Assembly (NCBI GenBank): GCA_947448415.1
Contig: CANFMT010000004.1
Coordinates: forward strand, 51,253-115,252
Reading direction: 5' to 3'
Source: Burkholderiaceae bacterium
GTDB taxonomy: Bacteria > Pseudomonadota > Gammaproteobacteria > Burkholderiales > Burkholderiaceae
Length of the DNA stretch: 64,000 bases
The notes beneath the pieces are model-generated. The model did no database searches and was not told the origin of the DNA. It saw only the letters and a program-made list of their open reading frames with translations. Shown here piece by piece: positions 41,574 to 51,523 of this stretch. Position numbers and translations under genes: made by a program. Position 1 is the stretch's first letter; each line of letters opens with the position of its first letter.

Positions 41574-42938
41574 ATGCGCTCGAATTTACTCCGAATTTCC
41601 TTCTTATTCCTCCTGTTTGCTCACTTGTCTTGGGCTAGCGCTAGCGATTCCCCCGATACCTACGAGTATCAGTTGAGTAATGGCCTTAAGTTGATTGTTC
41701 GTGAAGATCATCGCGCCCCAACGGTCGCCCACATGGTTTGGTATCGAGCTGGTTCCATGGATGAAAGCAATGGCCGCACAGGCGTTGCTCATGTCCTTGA
41801 GCACATGATGTTTAAGGGCACACATAAGGTAAAAGCAGGAGAATTCTCACGCCTAGTAGCGGCTGTTGGCGGCCGTGAAAATGCATTTACCTCTCGTGAT
41901 TACACGGCGTACTTTCAGCAAGTTGAAAAATCTAAACTTGAAGAGGTCATCAAGCTTGAGGCGGATCGTATGTCTAACCTTAATTTTGATGATGCAGAAT
42001 TCTTAAAAGAAATTCAGGTGGTAATGGAAGAGCGACGTTTGCGTACAGAAGATAATCCAAGCAGTCTTCTTAATGAATCGCTCATGGCAACTGCTTTTAT
42101 GAGTTCGCCCTATCGCCATCCAGTTGTTGGCTGGATGAATGATTTGCAGAATATGACAGCTTCGGATGCGCGGGAATGGTATCGCAGTTGGTATGCGCCA
42201 AATAATGCAATAGTTGTAATAAGCGGCGATGTGGATGAGAAACAAGTTCTCGCCATAGTTGAAAAATATTACGGCGCAGCAGCTGCACATGATTTGCCAG
42301 TCCGTAAACCACAAATTGAGCCACCCCAGAAAGGTATAAAGCAGGTTCAAGTAAAAGCCCCCGCTGATAATGCTCAACTAGCTATGGCTTGGAAGGTTCC
42401 TAGATTGGAGCCCGGCAAGCTTGATAATGTTGAGCCTTATGCCCTAGAGCTTCTGACAGCAGTCCTTGATGGATACGATAACGCTAGATTAAATCGCGCT
42501 CTTGTTAAGCAAGAGAAGGTGGTAAACGATGTCGGTGTTGGCTATGACATGGTCTCTCGCGGCCCAGAATTATTCCTTATTAGTGCAACGATGGCTAAAG
42601 GTAAAACGGTAGAGCAAGCGCAGGCGAGTATCCGCAAAGTACTTGATGAGCTCAAGAAAAATGGAATATTAGATTCCGAATTAAAGAGAATTAAAGTTCG
42701 TATTCTTTCTGAGCAAATTTATAAACGCGACTCTATCTTTGGTCAGGCAATGGAAATTGGTAGCACTGAAATGGCAGGATTTTCTTGGAAAGACATCAAT
42801 TACATGTTGGAGAAAATGCAAGCCATTACCCCAGAGCAAGTACAAGCAGTAGCTAAAAAATATTTAGTTGATGAAGGCTTGACGATTGCGGTATTAGATC
42901 CGCAAGTACGCAAGTCAGTAGATAAGGAGGGTAAATAA
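41574..42938 (+). CDS. M16 family zinc peptidase
   Basis: HVLEHMMFKGT (HxxEH). Confidence 0.95.
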   Translation: MRSNLLRISFLFLLFAHLSWASASDSPDTYEYQLSNGLKLIVREDHRAPTVAHMVWYRAGSMDESNGRTGVAHVLEHMMFKGTHKVKAGEFSRLVAAVGGRENAFTSRDYTAYFQQVEKSKLEEVIKLEADRMSNLNFDDAEFLKEIQVVMEERRLRTEDNPSSLLNESLMATAFMSSPYRHPVVGWMNDLQNMTASDAREWYRSWYAPNNAIVVISGDVDEKQVLAIVEKYYGAAAAHDLPVRKPQIEPPQKGIKQVQVKAPADNAQLAMAWKVPRLEPGKLDNVEPYALELLTAVLDGYDNARLNRALVKQEKVVNDVGVGYDMVSRGPELFLISATMAKGKTVEQAQASIRKVLDELKKNGILDSELKRIKVRILSEQIYKRDSIFGQAMEIGSTEMAGFSWKDINYMLEKMQAITPEQVQAVAKKYLVDEGLTIAVLDPQVRKSVDKEGK

Positions 42939-44275
42939 TGAAGGCCCTCAAGCAAATTATTTTGTCTAGTATTTTGATCTTGGGCATCTTAAATAGCGCC
43001 CATGCCATTTTGCCGATTGAGCAGTTAGACTCGTTTAGGGGAGCCAAAGCTTATTTAGTGCAAACCAAAGCGTTGCCCATGGTAGATATTGAGGTCAGCA
43101 TTGACGCGGGCGATCGATATGATCCAGCTGGAAAAAGTGGCTTAGCTGATATGACTGCTGCCCTGATGAATTATGGGGTTCGAGGCAATAAAGGTGTCTT
43201 AACTGAGGCACAAATTGCTGATGAAATTGCAGATCTAGGAGCTAATATTGGATTGTCTGTTGGTGGTGAACGGGCAATCTTGCGCATCCGCAGTCTTAGC
43301 AGAAAAGATCTACGAGACAGGGCGGTTCAACTGGCTGCAGCAATGTTAAGTGCGCCGACCTATGATGCCAAAATTATTGAGCGTGAGAAACAGAGAACTA
43401 TTACTAGCTTGCGCGAAGCAGAAACCAAGCCAGAGTTTGTTTTGGAGAAGCGCTTCAAGAAATTAGTTTATGGCAGCTATCCCTTGGCTAATACTCCATC
43501 AGTTCAGTCTATTGCCGCAGTTACTACGACTGATTTAATGCAATTTCATAAACAGTTTTATCGCGGTGATCGCATGATTATCAGCATAGTAGGTGATGTC
43601 GATCGCGCACAGGCTAATGAAATGATTCAAGCTTTGCTTAAGCAGATTCCAGAATCTGGATCCCCTATAGCGAAGTTACCAGAACTGAATCGCTCGCCAG
43701 TAGAGCCTTTAGATCAAAGGGAGATCAAGATTCCCTTTGATTCTCAGCAAGCGCACATTGCAATCGGAATGACTGCCGTTGCAAGAAATAATCCTGATTA
43801 TTTCCCGCTCTTAGTGGGCAATTACATCTTGGGCGGCGGAGGCTTCGTCTCGCGTCTTATGTCTGAGGTGCGAGAGAAGCGTGGCCTTGCTTACAGCGTA
43901 TTTAGTTACTTTGCGCCTGGCCAGGAAAACGGCATTTTTCAAGCGGGCTTGCAGACTAAGAGTGATCAGGGTGCTTTAGCGCTTGAGGTTATGAGTTCAA
44001 CGATTGCTAAATTTATTTCTGAGGGCCCCACTCCATCTGAGTTAATGGCTGCCAAAGCAAATCTAGTGAATGGTTACCCACTTCGTATAGACAACAATCG
44101 TAAGTTACTCGATAACGTTTCTTCAATTGTGTGGAATGGCTTGCCGCTTGACACTATGGAGATTTGGACAAAGCAGGTTGAAGCAGTATCTTTAGATCAA
44201 GTAAGTAATGCGTTCCAGAAATACTTGGCGATGGATCGTATGAAGATCGTAGTGCTAGGAGCTAAAAATCAATAG
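42938..44275 (+). CDS. M16 family peptidase-like protein (no HxxEH)
   Basis: M16 fold with the Zn motif absent from the corresponding N-terminal region; 1-bp overlap with the preceding gene. Confidence 0.9.
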   Translation: MKALKQIILSSILILGILNSAHAILPIEQLDSFRGAKAYLVQTKALPMVDIEVSIDAGDRYDPAGKSGLADMTAALMNYGVRGNKGVLTEAQIADEIADLGANIGLSVGGERAILRIRSLSRKDLRDRAVQLAAAMLSAPTYDAKIIEREKQRTITSLREAETKPEFVLEKRFKKLVYGSYPLANTPSVQSIAAVTTTDLMQFHKQFYRGDRMIISIVGDVDRAQANEMIQALLKQIPESGSPIAKLPELNRSPVEPLDQREIKIPFDSQQAHIAIGMTAVARNNPDYFPLLVGNYILGGGGFVSRLMSEVREKRGLAYSVFSYFAPGQENGIFQAGLQTKSDQGALALEVMSSTIAKFISEGPTPSELMAAKANLVNGYPLRIDNNRKLLDNVSSIVWNGLPLDTMEIWTKQVEAVSLDQVSNAFQKYLAMDRMKIVVLGAKNQ

Positions 44276-44885
44276 GCCCAATAAGACTCTCAGGGCTGAG
44301 CCACCAAAGAAGATTCGTATTATTGGCGGTAATTGGCGCAGCCGCTTACTGACAGTGATGGAGTTGCCCGGCTTACGACCCACCACAGATCGAATTCGGG
44401 AAACTTTATTTAATTGGCTTGGACAAGATTTAACTGGATTGCGCTGCTTGGATCTATTTGCGGGAACTGGAGCTTTGGGTTTTGAGGCCGCATCTAGAGG
44501 CGCTGATTTTGTCGTTTTATTGGAAAAAGATAAAAAGGCATTTACAAATTTAAAAACGAATTTTGCTTTATTGCAGTCTTCACCAGCCTCTGGGGTTGTT
44601 GAGATAATCCATCAAGATAGTTTGGAGTACTTAAAGCAACAGGCTGATCGTTCCAGTAATTTAATTTTTATTGACCCACCCTTTCAGGATTTTGGCTTAT
44701 TTGATCGCGCGCTCATAGAGGCGGCCAGAGTGTGCGACGACACTCCCGGGGGCGGTATTTATGTTGAATTTCCTTCTATTCGTCCCCGAGAGGAGATAGA
44801 GGCCCTTCTGCCAGCATGGCACTGTGGAAAATACTTAGAGGCAGGTCAGGTAAAAGCTTGTCTATTTCGAGGTGGAAGGGACTAA
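44268..44885 (+). CDS. rsmD: 16S rRNA (guanine(966)-N(2))-methyltransferase
   Basis: IRIIGGNWRSRLL...RPTTDRIRETLFNWL...DLFAGTGALGFEAASRGA...FIDPPF; N-terminus extends upstream of track start 44355, apparent ATC start at 44268 behind AGGAG. Confidence 0.85.
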   Translation: MNRPNKTLRAEPPKKIRIIGGNWRSRLLTVMELPGLRPTTDRIRETLFNWLGQDLTGLRCLDLFAGTGALGFEAASRGADFVVLLEKDKKAFTNLKTNFALLQSSPASGVVEIIHQDSLEYLKQQADRSSNLIFIDPPFQDFGLFDRALIEAARVCDDTPGGGIYVEFPSIRPREEIEALLPAWHCGKYLEAGQVKACLFRGGRD

Positions 44886-44921
44886 ACTCTTGCCTGTAGC
44901 TGAAAAAGCCTTAGGAGAGTT

Positions 44922-45703
<782 letters not shown>

Positions 45704-45707
45704 GTAA

Positions 45708-46298
45708 TTAGCCCTTGGAGTGAAGCTCCATCATGGCGGTTTTGGTATCACCTTTTAAAAACAACGGCAATATTTGCAACCCATTTTCAATGCTGGCATC
45801 GATGAGTTTTTGTTCGGTCAGTTGCGGTCTACGCAATACATAATCAGCGACATCCATAGGACGTCCATCGCCCGCTAAATCTCTGGGATGGCCGATACCC
45901 AAGCGTAAGCGCCAATAATCTGGGGTGCTTAGGTGTGCTTGAATATCTTTTAGGCCATTGTGACCTCCAGTGCCACCACCCAATTTGAGGCGTGCAGTAC
46001 CGGGCTTCAGATCAAGTTCATCTTGAACTACCAAAATATCTGCCGGAGAAATTTTATGAAAGCGACACACTGCGCCAACTGACTGGCCACTTAAATTCAT
46101 ATAAGTACTTGGTTTTAGTAAAAAGAGATCCTCTCCCTCCCACTTAGCTTTCGCAATCTTCCCTTGAAAGCGTTTTTCAGATTCAAAGCGAGTATTTAAT
46201 TGCTTGGCGAGGACATCAACAAACCAGAAGCCAGCATTGTGCCGATCTTCTGCGTGATCATCCCCGGGATTGCCTAAGCCAACGATTAATTTACTCAT
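45708..46298 (-). CDS. pth: Peptidyl-tRNA hydrolase
   Basis: LIVGLGNPGDDHAEDRHNAGFWFVD; GGGTGGHNGLKDI. Confidence 0.96.
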   Translation of the reverse strand: MSKLIVGLGNPGDDHAEDRHNAGFWFVDVLAKQLNTRFESEKRFQGKIAKAKWEGEDLFLLKPSTYMNLSGQSVGAVCRFHKISPADILVVQDELDLKPGTARLKLGGGTGGHNGLKDIQAHLSTPDYWRLRLGIGHPRDLAGDGRPMDVADYVLRRPQLTEQKLIDASIENGLQILPLFLKGDTKTAMMELHSKG

Positions 46299-46340
46299 AC
46301 CGAGAGTTTAAAGATATAAAAGTATTTCTACCAAAGACAA

Positions 46341-46369
46341 GAAAAAAGAAAGCCCGCTTGCGCGGGCTT
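46341..46369 (-). terminator. Rho-independent terminator after rplY
   Basis: Minus strand AAGCCCGC-GCAA-GCGGGCTT followed by TCTTTTTTC. Confidence 0.85.
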
Positions 46370-46396
46370 ACCTGTACAAGCGATGTAGCTAAAAAA

Positions 46397-47035
46397 TTAA
46401 GCTTTATCCTTTGGTGCTTCAGCAGTAGGTGCAGCGGCAGCAGCAGGAACTGGTTCAGTATCAGCCGATTTAACAGCAGGAATACGTGCGTTAGCCAATA
46501 CTGGGTTTTCTTGCTCAACGTGTAATACCAAGGTAACACCTTTTGGTAATGCAATATCTTTTGCGTGAATACCATGACCAACTTCAATCTTAGCCAAGTC
46601 CACTTCGATAAACTCTGGCAAGTCTGCTGGTAAGCAAGAAACTTCGAGTTCAGTTGCGATGTGGCTGATAACAGCGCCTTGCAATTTCACGGCAGCTGAA
46701 GTGTCAGCATTAGCGAAGTGCAATGGAACGCGCATATGAACTTTCTCAGTCGCGGAAACGCGTTGGAAGTCAATGTGCAATACCAATGGCTTAAATGGAT
46801 GCATTTGGTAGTCGCGCAACAACACTTTTTGTGTCTTGCCGCCAACTTCCAAGTCCAGAATGGATGAGTGGAATGCTTCTTTACGGAGAGCATGGAATAA
46901 CGCGTTGTGGTCTAACTCAATGACCAAGGCTGGATCTTTACTACCGTAAACGATTCCCGGAGTTTTTCCGGAATTGCGCAGACGGCGGCTCGCACCCGTT
47001 CCCTGTACGCTTCTTTCAAAGGCTACAACTTTCAT
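46397..47035 (-). CDS. rplY: 50S ribosomal protein L25/general stress protein Ctc
   Basis: [24 protein letters not shown]; upstream of pth. Confidence 0.95.
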   Translation of the reverse strand: MKVVAFERSVQGTGASRRLRNSGKTPGIVYGSKDPALVIELDHNALFHALRKEAFHSSILDLEVGGKTQKVLLRDYQMHPFKPLVLHIDFQRVSATEKVHMRVPLHFANADTSAAVKLQGAVISHIATELEVSCLPADLPEFIEVDLAKIEVGHGIHAKDIALPKGVTLVLHVEQENPVLANARIPAVKSADTEPVPAAAAAPTAEAPKDKA

Positions 47036-47132
47036 AATAAATTTCCTAGTTAAGGTTAATTTCCGTTCGCGACCAAACAGAAAAGCCTACGATTATATCG
47101 TGGGAAAGTTTGTTTTTGCCTACAAAAGGCTT

Positions 47133-47170
47133 AAAACTACCAAAAATCAGGGTAAAACGATGATTTTTGG
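47133..47170 (-). terminator. Hairpin between prs and rplY (terminator/attenuator-like)
   Basis: Minus strand CCAAAAATC-N13-GATTTTTGG followed by TAGTTTT. Confidence 0.55.
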
Positions 47171-47171
47171 C

Positions 47172-48137
47172 TTAGTCGGCAAACATCGACATCACTGAAT
47201 CGCCCTTGCTGATGCGGGAAAGGGTTTCGGCGAGGATGGGGGCGACGCTCAATTGACGAATTTTTGATACTTTCATTGCCTCTGCAGTGAGGGGAATGGT
47301 GTCAGTAACGACCAATTCATCCAATTCAGAGGCTGCAATACGCGCTACAGCGCCGCCTGAGAGCACGGCATGAGTACAGTAGGCGGTAACACCCTTAGCG
47401 CCACGCTCTTTGAGCGCTTCAGCGGCTTTACAGAGGGTTCCGCCAGTATCGATGATGTCGTCCATGATGACGCAATGGCGGCCTTCTACTTCGCCAATAA
47501 GGTGCATTACTTCGGATACGTTTGCTTTAGGACGGCGTTTATCAATAATTGCCAAATCTGTACCTAATTGCTTAGCCATCGCACGAGCGCGCACTACGCC
47601 ACCAATGTCTGGAGATACGATGATGAGGTCTTTTTGACTCTTTTGTGCCTGAAGGTCAGCCAATAGGACTGGGGAGGAATAAATATTATCTACGGGGATG
47701 TCAAAGAAGCCCTGGATTTGGTCAGCATGCAGATCCATAGTCAAAACACGCTCAATGCCTGCAACAGACTGAAGCATATTGGCTACGATGCGAGCGGAAA
47801 TTGCAACGCGTGCAGAGCGAGGGCGACGGTCTTGACGAGCATATCCGAAGTAAGGAATCACAGCGGTTATGCGGCTTGCTGATGCTCGCTTTAAAGCATC
47901 AATCATGATCATGAGCTCCATCAAACTGTCGTTTGTAGGCGCACAGGTTGATTGGATGACGACAACGTTCTTACCGCGAACGTTTTCTTGAATTTCTACT
48001 TGAATCTCACCGTCTGAGAAGCGGCCAACAAAGGCTTTGCCCATCGGGAGGTTGAGTTCTTTGGCTACTGCCTCAGCCAAAACGGGATTTGCGTTGCCTG
48101 TGAAAAGAGTCAATAAATCAGCGTTTATGGAGGACAT
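47172..48137 (-). CDS. prs: Ribose-phosphate pyrophosphokinase
   Basis: [42 protein letters not shown]. Confidence 0.97.
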   Translation of the reverse strand: MSSINADLLTLFTGNANPVLAEAVAKELNLPMGKAFVGRFSDGEIQVEIQENVRGKNVVVIQSTCAPTNDSLMELMIMIDALKRASASRITAVIPYFGYARQDRRPRSARVAISARIVANMLQSVAGIERVLTMDLHADQIQGFFDIPVDNIYSSPVLLADLQAQKSQKDLIIVSPDIGGVVRARAMAKQLGTDLAIIDKRRPKANVSEVMHLIGEVEGRHCVIMDDIIDTGGTLCKAAEALKERGAKGVTAYCTHAVLSGGAVARIAASELDELVVTDTIPLTAEAMKVSKIRQLSVAPILAETLSRISKGDSVMSMFAD

Positions 48138-48191
48138 AGTCTTATGGGTTTGGTAAGGTCAAAAGGTTTTCTTTGTCATTTCTACAGTATT

Positions 48192-48268
48192 TGGCAGGGG
48201 AAGAAGGATTCGAACCTTCGCATGCTGGAATCAAAATCCAGTGCCTTAACCAGCTTGGCGATTCCCCT
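48192..48268 (-). tRNA. tRNA-Gln (anticodon TTG)
   Basis: Minus strand AGGGGAATCGCCAAGCTGGTTAAGGCACTGGATTTTGATTCCAGCATGCGAAGGTTCGAATCCTTCTTCCCCTGCCA; perfect acceptor stem, anticodon loop TTTTGAT, encoded CCA. Confidence 0.96.
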
Positions 48269-48273
48269 ACAGG

Positions 48274-49149
48274 TCAATCTGAAGAAACCAAATTGTAAGC
48301 GGGATTTTTATTTAGCCCCCGAACAATCCTACCTACCCATCCCTTAGGAAGATTTTGTAAAAGATTTTCCAGTTTTGCGATGTCAGTCTTATGGTCTAAG
48401 ACGGCGAAAACGCTACTTCCGGAGCCAGACATTCTGGGCTCTGAGCCCGGTATTGCCTGGGTAATCCAATCCAAAGCTTGCTTCACTTCAGGACATATCC
48501 GCATCGCTACTGCCTGACAATCGTTTGTAAGATCTGACCATGGCGACGCAAGAAAGCCATCAATTGTAATCTGAGCATGATCTCGGGTCAATTCGGGGTC
48601 TTGAAAAATGCTGACTGTCGGGATGCCTTGGTTCGGAAAAATGACTAAAAAATCACGGGTTTCGAGAGAAATTGCTTTAATTTTCTCGCCAATGCCCTCT
48701 ACAAATGCATTTTGGCCAAAAATGAAAAAAGGGACATCAGCTCCCAGTTTTAAGCCCAGCATACACAGGGTTTCTGTACTTAAATTGAGATTCCATAGCG
48801 AATTTAGTCCAATCAAAATGGTGGCTGCATCAGAGGATCCACCCCCCATGCCGGCACCCATTGGAATTTCTTTTTTAACATCGATTTCTACGCCGGCATC
48901 AGTATGGCAAAAATCTTTGAGCAGATTTGCCGCGCGCACTACTAAATCTTGTTTGGGTGAAACGCCGGGAATGGGATTTATTCGACGCACTTCATTGTGC
49001 GAAATCTTTTTTAGATGGATTTCATCGCACCAATCGATTAGCTGAAAAACCGATTGCAGTAAGTGATAGCCATCGGATCTTCGTCCGATGATATGTAAAA
49101 AAAGATTGAGCTTAGCTGGCGCACGAAGGGATAAGGAATCAGCACTCAC
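48274..49149 (-). CDS. ispE: 4-diphosphocytidyl-2-C-methyl-D-erythritol kinase
   Basis: APAKLNLFLHIIGRRSDGYHLLQSVFQ; PMGAGMGGGSSDAA. Confidence 0.96.
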   Translation of the reverse strand: MSADSLSLRAPAKLNLFLHIIGRRSDGYHLLQSVFQLIDWCDEIHLKKISHNEVRRINPIPGVSPKQDLVVRAANLLKDFCHTDAGVEIDVKKEIPMGAGMGGGSSDAATILIGLNSLWNLNLSTETLCMLGLKLGADVPFFIFGQNAFVEGIGEKIKAISLETRDFLVIFPNQGIPTVSIFQDPELTRDHAQITIDGFLASPWSDLTNDCQAVAMRICPEVKQALDWITQAIPGSEPRMSGSGSSVFAVLDHKTDIAKLENLLQNLPKGWVGRIVRGLNKNPAYNLVSSD

Positions 49150-49163
49150 TATTTAAATTTTGC

Positions 49164-50657
49164 TTAATTATTGGGATGGTCAAAGACGAGACGAATATCA
49201 ATCGACCCAATATTTGAGCTACGTGTCATGGTAAGTTTATCTAAACGATTGGCGTTATTCCAGACATATATTAAGTTCCAACCATCTTGACTAATTTTGG
49301 TGACCTGTCCTTTGGCATTTCGCTCAACGCTTGCTTCACTACCGGGTCGAGTTTCTCCTCGTAACCAATTGGATAAACCACGGGCTGGCAAAGGAAGGCC
49401 GAGTGTATTTTGTACAAGAGTATCTGCGTCAACTGCGGTAACAACTTGTCCATCACGCTCTAGAGTTGCTTCACCGGGCGTAATAATAATTTTTGCAATC
49501 GATCCACCCATTGGGTTGCGAATTTCTAAAGTATCTTTGAGTGACTCTTGGGTAAGACTAAATCCACCAGATCCACCTTGGTTTTGACTATCTGTAATTC
49601 CGGTAACTTTTACAGCAAAACGACCATCCCATACGCCGTTGGCCGTCTGGTCTGAGCTTGACCAGTCGGGCTTGAGTCGCTGTAAAGTTTCTTTTAGAGT
49701 GGGATTATTGGCGTCTAATTTTTGCCCTTGACGCCACATTTCTTCAGCTTCAGGGCGACGATTCATGGACCACAATACTTCGCCGGTATGTGCTGCGATA
49801 TCTGCCTCTGGTTTCATGGCAAAAGCTTGTTGCAGTTGCTCTAAGGCTAAAGCATTTTTTCCAAGACGAAAATTGACCCAACCTAAACTGTCCAAAATGA
49901 ATGAATCTTTGGGTGAAAGTTGATGCGCCTTACTGATAAGCGAAAACGCTTCAGGTAATTTGACATTGCGATCTGCTAATGAGTAGCCCAAAGCATTTAA
50001 TGAGTTGGCGTCATTTGGATTTTGGCGCAAAATGTCACGCAATGTTTTTTCCATAACATCCAAATGCCCTGCTTTTTCAGCAGACATAGCGTAGGTATAT
50101 AACAAGCCTAAATTTTTGGATGGTAATTTAACGGTTGCAGCAATTTCATAGAATGCCCGCATAGCCTCATTCTCATCTTTAGCTTTAGCGAGTAGCGCTT
50201 GCAATTGCAGGAGTGTGTTCTCTTGTTGCGCTGGAGTTTGTTGATGTAGTAAGGCTATAGATGGTTTAACAGCGTCATTCCAGCGGTTGCTCAGAGCAAG
50301 TAGCGTGATGAGAACTTCTTTGGCTTTGGTTTGATTCGGGGGAGATAGCTCGTCCCAGACTTTGGCTGCTTGCAGGGCTAAGTCTGGAGCTCCACCTGCA
50401 ATGGCAATTTCCATGGCGCGTTGAGCTAAGCGTGGATCTTTGTACTGGCGTGCCATTTCCATATAGGTGTTGTAAGCCAAGCCGGCCTCACCCCGCTGAA
50501 GGGCGATCTCTGAGGCGAGTATTTCAAATACAGCCTCGCCAGACTGACCTGTGGCCGGTTGGGCATGCGCGGGAAATGTCAACAAAGCACTGCCAGCCAA
50601 GGACAGGGCTAGTAAAGCTCGCAAAATAGGTTTGAGTGGAAATTTGCACATAAGCAC
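49164..50657 (-). CDS. TPR protein fused to C-terminal LolB-like domain
   Basis: 497 aa: Sec signal (FPAHA), TPR-like repeats, then LolB-like WDGRFAVKVTG...GGSGGFSLTQ...LEIRNPMGG...DADTLVQNTLGLPLPARGLSNWLRG; position next to ispE as usual for lolB. Confidence 0.82.
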   Translation of the reverse strand: MLMCKFPLKPILRALLALSLAGSALLTFPAHAQPATGQSGEAVFEILASEIALQRGEAGLAYNTYMEMARQYKDPRLAQRAMEIAIAGGAPDLALQAAKVWDELSPPNQTKAKEVLITLLALSNRWNDAVKPSIALLHQQTPAQQENTLLQLQALLAKAKDENEAMRAFYEIAATVKLPSKNLGLLYTYAMSAEKAGHLDVMEKTLRDILRQNPNDANSLNALGYSLADRNVKLPEAFSLISKAHQLSPKDSFILDSLGWVNFRLGKNALALEQLQQAFAMKPEADIAAHTGEVLWSMNRRPEAEEMWRQGQKLDANNPTLKETLQRLKPDWSSSDQTANGVWDGRFAVKVTGITDSQNQGGSGGFSLTQESLKDTLEIRNPMGGSIAKIIITPGEATLERDGQVVTAVDADTLVQNTLGLPLPARGLSNWLRGETRPGSEASVERNAKGQVTKISQDGWNLIYVWNNANRLDKLTMTRSSNIGSIDIRLVFDHPNN

Positions 50658-50686
50658 ATTCTAATCCGCGAATCTACAATCGATTT

Positions 50687-51523
50687 ATGCCAGAACTTCC
50701 AGAAGTAGAAGTCACTAGACTTGGGATTACCCCTCATCTTGAGGGTAAAAAAGTAAGCGCCGTCAAAATACTTGATGGGCGCTTGCGTTGGCCTGTGCCT
50801 AGTAGCCTACCCAAAATCCTGCCGGGACAAAAAATTCGAGCTATACATAGGCGGGGAAAGTATTTGCTACTGGAATTAGATACGGGCCACTTGTTGATTC
50901 ATTTGGGCATGACGGGCACCTTGCGAGTATTGCCTTCCCAGGAGGCCTTGAAGACCCATGATCGAGTTACTTTTGAGTTTAATAAGCTCAGTTTGCGTTT
51001 ACATGACCCCAGAAAATTTGGTGCGGTCTTATGGCATCCAAAAACAAAAGGACCTGTTGAGAATAATTTGCTTTTACAAAAACTTGGGATTGAACCTTTT
51101 TCGCCCGAGTTTGCGGGTGAGCTAGGTACCGATATTTTGTATCGGTCTTCTCGCAAAAGAAGTGTTGCCGTGAAACAGTTTTTATTAGCTGGTCAAGCAG
51201 TAGTGGGTGTGGGCAATATTTATTGTTCAGAGAGTTTATTTGAAGCGGGCATTCATCCTGGCAAGGCGGCGGGTAAGCTCACACGTCCACAGTGTGAAAG
51301 ATTGGCTGCTGCCGTGAGGCTGATTCTCAAAAAAGCAATTGACGCAGGCGGTAGTTCTTTAAAAGATTTTGTAAATAGCGACGGCGATCCCGGCCATTTC
51401 ATGGTGCAAACAAAGGTGTATGACCGCAAAGGCTTGCCATGCAAGGTTTGCAAGACTCCGATTACACAAATTATCCAGGGCCAACGCTCCACTTATTTTT
51501 GCTCCCAATGTCAAAAGCGTTGA
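50687..51523 (+). CDS. mutM: Formamidopyrimidine-DNA glycosylase
   Basis: MPELPEVEVTRLGI; C-terminal zinc finger CKVCKTPITQIIQGQRSTYFCSQCQ. Confidence 0.97.
   Translation: MPELPEVEVTRLGITPHLEGKKVSAVKILDGRLRWPVPSSLPKILPGQKIRAIHRRGKYLLLELDTGHLLIHLGMTGTLRVLPSQEALKTHDRVTFEFNKLSLRLHDPRKFGAVLWHPKTKGPVENNLLLQKLGIEPFSPEFAGELGTDILYRSSRKRSVAVKQFLLAGQAVVGVGNIYCSESLFEAGIHPGKAAGKLTRPQCERLAAAVRLILKKAIDAGGSSLKDFVNSDGDPGHFMVQTKVYDRKGLPCKVCKTPITQIIQGQRSTYFCSQCQKR

Noticed and set aside
42003-42377. Antisense ORF of 124 aa within the first M16 peptidase gene
   Set aside because: Opposite-strand shadow ORF; no start/RBS context or family resemblance
46291-46587. Minus-strand ORF 46291..46587
   Set aside because: Shadow frame of rplY and its terminator; Leu-rich low-complexity translation with no gene-like features
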